Shown one piece after another: positions 58,744 through 64,000 of a DNA stretch of 64,000 nt; the stretch's first letter is position 1, and every line of letters starts with the position of its first letter. Below the pieces are notes generated by a model. That model was not told the DNA's origin, did no database searches, and worked only from the letters and a program-made list of their open reading frames with translations. Location of the stretch: NCBI RefSeq assembly GCF_027579695.1, contig NC_083579.1, positions 71,905,371-71,969,370 of the forward strand, in the 5' to 3' direction. The translations under genes and the position numbers were made by a program. Source of the DNA: Neoarius graeffei. Its lineage: Eukaryota; Chordata; Actinopteri; Siluriformes; Ariidae.

Positions 58744-58957
58744 CTTGACCTTCAAAATGGCGGACACCGGGGCGTCACGTGACCTGTGACGTCACGTCGA
58801 AATCCTCTATTAAAAAGATTTGCACCTTTAAAGTGGTAGGCATGTTGTGTAAATCAAATGGGACTAACCCCCCCTCACCAATACATTTTAATTCCAGCTT
58901 GAAATGCGACAAAACAGGACAAACACCAAGGGGGATGAATACTTTGGCAAGACACTG

Positions 58958-59196
58958 AATGTCCCTCCACTTTATATGACACGGTAGAGCTCAGTGTTTA
59001 AGGTCTGCGTAAGTCCTGTGAGTTCAAAACAAAGCACTGTCTTAAGCAAGGCTCTGAACTGCTCAGATGAATGCGTGGGATTTATTCTCCTTCAAACATG
59101 AGGTGCTTCATATAAAATCTCTTTTAAATGAGTGAATACATGAAACAACAGCACCACCTAGATACAAGATGAATACGCACACAGTATACTTATTTC
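58958..59196. other. G3 3' flank
   Basis: Shared G 3' flank, the full version of the relic at 38420-38680. Confidence 0.6.
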
Positions 59197-59235
59197 AGTT
59201 TTTGTTCAGTGCTGTAGAGCGTTTGTACCACAGTG

Positions 59236-59553
59236 TTGACTCACAGCACACAAATACAGAGCATCATCTCCTGGATCCAATTTCTTCACTGTTAAAGAGC
59301 CACTCTCAACTACAGTCTTAACTGCTTCATATTTGTCTTTACTGAATTTCCCATAATCTGGTTCAAGACCAACCGATGTGTAAACAAGGAGTGTAATTCC
59401 CTCCCCTGGAACCTGTTTAAACCAGTACATCTGTCTGTGGTTGATATTTTTATTGTGACTGCAGTTCATTTCTACAGAGTCCCCTGGAGAACCCCAGATT
59501 ATATCAGGCTTCTGGACAACACCACTTCCATCCACTTGACCTGTGAGAGAGAA

Positions 59554-59630
<77 letters not shown>

Positions 59631-59735
59631 ATTCAAGTGCTGAAACAACTTAAAGATAAAATGTTGTTGTGTTTGTAGTTGTGAATTCTCACCAGAAAAG
59701 AGACAAAGTGTCAGAATAAGGAGGGCTGTGATCAT
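59236..59735 (-). CDS. TRBV: T-cell receptor V segment, family G member 3
   Basis: Leader exon 59693-59735, V exon 59236-59540. CDR1 KNINHRQMYWFKQ and CDR2 TSVGLEP differ from G2. Ends DALYLCAVSQ, one codon longer than G2, before CACTGTG (59229-59235), 23 bases, ACAAAAACT (59197-59205). Open and probably functional. CRE-like box at 59848-59855. Confidence 0.87.
59555..59630. repeat. GATA microsatellite in G3 intron
   Basis: About 18 units. Confidence 0.95.
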
Positions 59736-59847
59736 GTTGGACTCCTGGTGTTAAAGAGGGACACAGTGACCTGAACTGAACTCATCTGACAGTGGGAGGA
59801 GGATAAATTAACCAGAACTGATCTCTGTCTATATATGACACAGGAAA

Positions 59848-59855
59848 TGACATCA
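59848..59855 (-). promoter_or_regulatory. CRE-like box of G3 promoter
   Basis: TGATGTCA, 113 bases upstream of the ATG. Confidence 0.55.
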
Positions 59856-60013
59856 CATGCTGTTGTTCTATCGACATAATTGTTTAATGTTGGAAAAATG
59901 TCAGCAGTTTGGTGATTATTGTGACTTGTGATGTGGTTAAACAGGTGTCTGAGTCTGTAGAGTTGATTAGAGACAGGTTTTTGTTTTGAGGAGAGGACGT
60001 GTGTGACACTGTG

Positions 60014-60539
60014 TGCAATACTGTAAGCTGCACAGAAGTACAGAGCAGTGTGCAGCACTTGGGTAGCTTTGGGGATTTGTAGAGACACTGATGACTGTCC
60101 ATTTCCACTCACTGCAAAACTATCTTCATAATTCCCCTCATATTTCGGACTGGGACCAAAAGCATATCCAATGGGTTTCAAATTGGTGTCTTCATGTGTC
60201 CTCTGATACCACAGTATTGTATTGTAGCTTTGGATGCTGTGTTTGCAGGTTAGAGTGACATTCTTTTCAGGTAAACACAACACATCAGCAGGACTTTGAA
60301 GAACATCTTTACATATCAAAGAACCTAGATTGAAAGAAAAGTGTTAAATCTAGATTTCTCTTGCATGTGTATTTTATCCCACATGAAAAAAATAACTTGC
60401 AAGACATACTTAGCAAAGTATGGAGAGTAAATTATAATAAATATTCAGTGTAACACATTCTCCATGGAGTTATATCAATTCGAAGATTACCTGAGAGGCA
60501 GCTCACACAGATGATGAGTTTCAATGGAAATCTAATCAT
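60014..60539 (-). CDS. TRBV: T-cell receptor V segment, family F member 4
   Basis: Leader exon 60491-60539, V exon 60014-60324. Changes: KPIGYAFGPSP in CDR2, [23 protein letters not shown]. The V end is five bases longer than other F genes (CAAYSIA) before CACAGTG (60007-60013). The frame is open. The CRE-like box is damaged by a 3-base loss (TGTCATGTCA instead of CATGATGTCA on the coding strand, near 60645), so its promoter may be weaker. Confidence 0.85.
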
Positions 60540-60864
60540 ATTGATTTTGTCTAAACTGGCGTAAGGAGCAAATGATCTCTGTCTGATTCAGTAAAATGTG
60601 ATGGATGATCAGACTTCATAGAGTGCATGAGGAGACAGGATGTGACATGACAGTGATGCACACTATGATCACACCCATGGCTCTGAAATTTGACGCTGCT
60701 GTTTTAATTATTACATGGAGAAGGGTGAAAAGAGGCGCATAATACATAGTCTGTTTATTGCAGAATTATCATAAGAGCAAGAAAATGGGCTTTTGTTTGT
60801 TTGTTTTCAGAGGGTAATTTCATGGCACTGTAAATTCCTGGCTTCAGATTTTCTGTTTTGTCCC

Positions 60865-61695
60865 AAGAAACTTTCCTGTCCCTGCAGATGAAAATCATCC
60901 CCACAGCATGATGCTAGCACCACCATGCTTCACTGTAGGAATGGTGTTCTCAGGGTGTTGGGTTTTTGCCACACATGGCATTTCCCATGATGGCCAAAAA
61001 GCTCAATTTTAGTCTCATCTGACCAGAGAATCTTCTTTCATATGTTTGGGAACTGTGGCACATGCTGTTGGGCAAACTCCAAATGTGTTTACTTATTATT
61101 ATTTTGTTTCTTGAAGCAATGGCTTTTTATGGCCATTCTTCCATAAAGCCCCGCTCTGTGGAGTGTACGGCTTAAAATGGTCCTATGGACAGATACTCCC
61201 ATCTCCACTGTGGATCTTTGCAGCTCCTTCAGTGTTATCTTTGGTGTCTTTGTAGCATCTCTGATTAATGCCCTCCTTGCCTCGTCTGTAAGTTTTGCAG
61301 TTGGCTTTCTCTTGTCAGGTTTGTAGTGGTGCCATTTTCTTTCCATTCTGCAATAATGGATTTAAAGGTGCTCCCTGGGATATTCAAAGTTTGGGATATT
61401 TTTTTATGACCCAACCCTGATCTATACTTCTCCACAATTTTGTCTCTGATCATTTTGGAGGCTCCTTAGTTTTCATCTTGCTTGCCTAGTTGTGTTGCAG
61501 AGTCAGGGTCCTTCCAGAACAAGTTGATTTATACAGACATCATGTGACAGATCATATGATACATAGATTGCACACAGGTGGATCTTAATCAAATAATTAT
61601 GTGACTATTGAAGTGAATTGGTTGGACCAGCTCTTATTTAGGGGTTTCATACAAAAGGGGGTGAATACTTATGCATAGTCCAGATTTCTGTTTTT
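60865..61695 (-). mobile_element. Tc1-like element TcA, copy 5, truncated at both ends
   Basis: Same left and right junctions as copy 2. Transposase fragments: KKISQTLNIPGSTFKSIIAE, DATKTPKITLKELQRS. Broken. Confidence 0.8.
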
Positions 61696-61868
61696 TGCTC
61701 AGATGAATGCCTGGGATTTATTCTCCTGCAAACAGGTGCTTCATATAAAACCTCTTTTAAATGAGTGAAGACATGAAACAACAGCACCACCTAGACACAA
61801 GATGAAGACGCACACAGTACCCTTAGTTCAGTTTTTGTTCAGTGCTGTAGAGCGTTTGTACCACAGTG

Positions 61869-62311
61869 TTGACTCACAGCACACAAATACAGAGCATCAT
61901 CTCCTGGATCCAATTTCTTCACTGTTAAAGAGCCACTCTCAGCTACAGTCTTAACTGCTTCATATTTGTCTTTACTGAATTTCCCATAATCTGGTTCACC
62001 ACCAACCGTTGTGTAAACAAGGAGTGTAATTCCCTCCCCTGGAACCTGTTTAAACCAGTACATCTGATTATAAGTTATATCCTTATTGTGACTACAGTTC
62101 ATTTCTACAGAGTTTCCTGGAGAACCCCAGATTATATCAGGCTTTTGGACAACAACACTTCCATCCACTTGACCTGTGAGAGGGAAATAGATAGATAGAT
62201 AGATAAACATAATTCAAATGAGAACTTAAAGATAAAATGTTGCTGTATTTGTAGTTGTGAAGTCTCACCAGAAAAGAGACAAAGTGTCAGAATAAGGAGG
62301 GCTGTGATCAT
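61869..62311 (-). CDS. TRBV: T-cell receptor V segment, family G member 4
   Basis: Leader exon 62269-62311, V exon 61869-62173. Begins QVDGSVVVQKPDIIW, CDR1 KDITYNQMYW, end DALYLCAVSQ. RSS CACTGTG (61862-61868), 23 bases, ACAAAAACT (61830-61838). The intron GATA run is only about 4 units, so the intron is about 60 bases shorter than in G2. Open and probably functional. CRE-like box at 62424-62431. Confidence 0.87.
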
Positions 62312-62423
62312 GTTGGACTCGTGGTGTTAAAGAGGGACACAGTGACCTGAACTGAACTCATCTGACAGTGGGAGGAGGATAAATTAACCAGAACTGATCT
62401 CTGTCTGTATATGACAAAGGAAA

Positions 62424-62431
62424 TGACATCA
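62424..62431 (-). promoter_or_regulatory. CRE-like box of G4 promoter
   Basis: TGATGTCA, 113 bases upstream of the ATG. Confidence 0.55.
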
Positions 62432-62582
62432 CATGGTGTTCGACATAATGGTTTAATGTTGGAAAAATGTCAGCAGTTTGGTGATTATTGTGACTTGTGA
62501 TGTGGTTAAACAGGTGTCTGAGTGTGTAGAGTTGATTAGAGACAGGTTTTTGTTTTGAGGAGAGGACGTGTGTGACACTGTG

Positions 62583-63112
62583 TGTAATAAGCTGCACAGA
62601 AGTACAGAGCAGTGTGCAGCGCTTGGGTTGCTTTGGGGATTTGTAGAGAAACTGATGACCGGCCATCTCCACTCACTGTAAAACTACCTTCATAATTTCC
62701 CTCATAGTTTGGACTGGTAGCAAAAACATATCCGATGAGTTTCAAATTGGTGTCTTCATGTGTCCTCTGATACCACAGTATTGTATTGTAGCTTTGGATG
62801 CTGTGTTTGCAGGTTAGAGTGACATTCTCTTCTGGTAAACACAACACATCAGCAGGACTTTGATGAACATCTTTAGATATCAAAGAACCTAGATTGAAAG
62901 AAAAGTGTTAAATCTGGATTTCTCTTGCATGTGTATTTTGTTTGATCTAATCCCACATGAAAAAATAACTTGCAACACATGCTTAGCAAAGTATGAAGCG
63001 TAAATTATAATAAATGTTCAGTGTAACACATTCTCCATGGAGTGATATCAACTCGAAGATTACCTGAGAAGCAGCTCACACAGATGATGAGTTTCAATGG
63101 AAATCTAATCAT
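62583..63112 (-). CDS. TRBV: T-cell receptor V segment, family F member 5
   Basis: Leader exon 63064-63112, V exon 62583-62888. CDR2 VFATSPNYEG, framework 3 [19 protein letters not shown], end [19 protein letters not shown] (62576-62582) and ACAAAAACC 22 bases away. CRE-like box at 63216-63223. Open and probably functional; the most upstream V gene in transcription order. Confidence 0.88.
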
Positions 63113-63215
63113 ATTGATTTTGTTTAAATTTGTGTAAGGAGCAAATGATCTCTGTCTGATTCAGTAAAATGTGATGGATGATCAGACTTCATAGTGTGCG
63201 TGAGGAGGCAGGATG

Positions 63216-63223
63216 TGACATCA
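63216..63223 (-). promoter_or_regulatory. CRE-like box of F5 promoter
   Basis: TGATGTCA, 104 bases upstream of the ATG. Confidence 0.55.
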
Positions 63224-63473
63224 TGACAGTGATGAACACTATGATCACACCCAATGCTCTGAAATTTGATGCTGGTGTTTTAAAAATTACATGGAGAAGG
63301 ACAAAAGGAGGCACATAGTACATAGTCTGTTTATTGCAGAATTATCATAAGAGCAAGACACTGAGTTTTTGTTTGTTTGTTTTCAGAGTGTAAATTCACT
63401 GCACTGTTATCTCCTGGCTTCAGATTTTCTTTTGTTGATTTTTCTATATTTTCTGTATTTTTTTCTTTATTTA

Positions 63474-64000
63474 CAGTTTCTTGCAATGGTCTTCACTCCC
63501 CCTTAGTGTTTTTCCTGTTTTGTCACATTTCAAGCTGGAATTAAAATGGATTTTTGGATGGTGAGCATCATTTGATTTACACAACATGCCTACCACTTTA
63601 AAGGTGCAAATTGTTTTATATTGTGGCACAAAAAAATAATTAAAACTAGAAAAGCACTCGGAGAGTGCAGACCTCCGCCAAGAATCCTTTAAAAAATTCC
63701 GGGATCCAGAAGGTGATCCGGATCACTGCCAAAATTTAATGGATTGTTACTTGTGCCCAGTCACACCTCTGGAAAAAAATTTCAGAGCAATCCGTTCATA
63801 GCTTTTTCCGTAATGTTTCTAACCGACAAACCAACCAACAAACAAACCAACGCTACCGAAAACATAACCTCCTTGGCGGAGGTAATGAAAAAACAGAAAT
63901 CTGGAGTGTGCATTGGTATTCAGCCTCCAAATTCAATACTTTGTAAAGCCACGTTTTGTCATTGCAGCCACCTTTTGCTGCAATGACAGCTGCAATTCTC
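63474..64000 (-). mobile_element. Tc1-like element TcA, copy 6, runs off the window
   Basis: Left end kept (CAGTTTCTTG, preceded by TA). Interrupted by an RTE-type LINE end (63646-63886) ending ACCTCCTTGGCGGAGG. Matches copy 3 on both sides. Confidence 0.8.

Larger units (their letters stand above)
57615..58807 (+). mobile_element. DNA transposon with one exon and a long palindrome
   Basis: Inverted ends GAGGTTTTCGAC / GAGGATTTCGAC with TA beside each. The left third encodes one open exon (57683-58156), and the right half is mostly a fold-back of about 340 bases (58401-58743). 58744-58807 has GTGACCTGTGACGTCACG. About 1.2 kb, clearly non-autonomous. The exon resembles the N-terminus of proteins in ISL2EU-type elements; this is a memory-based guess. 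Confidence 0.65.
56735..58957 (-). mobile_element. Tc1-like element TcA, copy 4, with a nested DNA transposon
   Basis: Left end lost at the shared junction; right end kept (GACACTG to 58957). Transposase fragments at 56809-57253 on the minus strand. A second transposon (57615-58807) is inserted near the right end. Confidence 0.85.

Overview
The window comes from a bony fish, probably a catfish. The fish signature rests on many Tc1-like transposons, Penelope and RTE/L2-type retroelement pieces, and a very abundant tRNA-derived SINE with a (GAGAT)n-type tail. The catfish guess is an impression only. No bacterial-type genes are present.

The host content is a T-cell receptor variable (V) segment cluster, read entirely on the minus strand. 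I count 19 V segments with open leader and V exons, GT-AG splice sites and a recombination signal (RSS) of the 23-base type. There are also 7 pseudogenes and several relics. No D, J or constant exons are visible. The V domains look most like teleost TRBV: WYQQ/WFKQ cores, a G-D-A/G-x-x-x-L framework 3, and CAAS/CAVS/CAVR ends. Five family-F/G pairs and relatives also carry a CRE-like TGATGTCA box about 80-115 bases upstream of the ATG, as Vbeta promoters do. A TRA/TRD assignment is less likely but cannot be excluded without J or C exons.

Left part (1-31.7 kb): about four copies of a cassette A-D-B. Families A and B are intact in every copy, while family D is broken in every copy. Extra members follow: B5, C1, and a C/B hybrid pseudogene. 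Centre (31.7-40.5 kb): repeat-rich DNA with one V gene (E1), a degenerate neighbour (E2) and the flanks of a lost G gene. Right part (40.6-64 kb): a second tandem array of compact G-F pairs, only about 235-290 bases apart, separated by copies of an old Tc1 insertion that was duplicated with the array.

Mobile DNA makes up much of the rest. Items include one Tc1-like element with a complete DD34E transposase frame (17.4-19.0 kb); a Penelope-like element with an open RT + GIY-YIG frame bounded by 181-base inverted repeats and 13-base target duplications (47.7-49.6 kb); a second, palindromic Penelope copy carrying two nested MITEs (54.2-56.5 kb); and a 1.2 kb DNA transposon with one exon and a 340-base palindrome (57.6-58.8 kb). 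Many SINEs have clear target duplications, and two have jumped into older elements or V exons. The nesting order gives a relative history: Tc1 insertion, then G-F duplication, then SINE, then Penelope.
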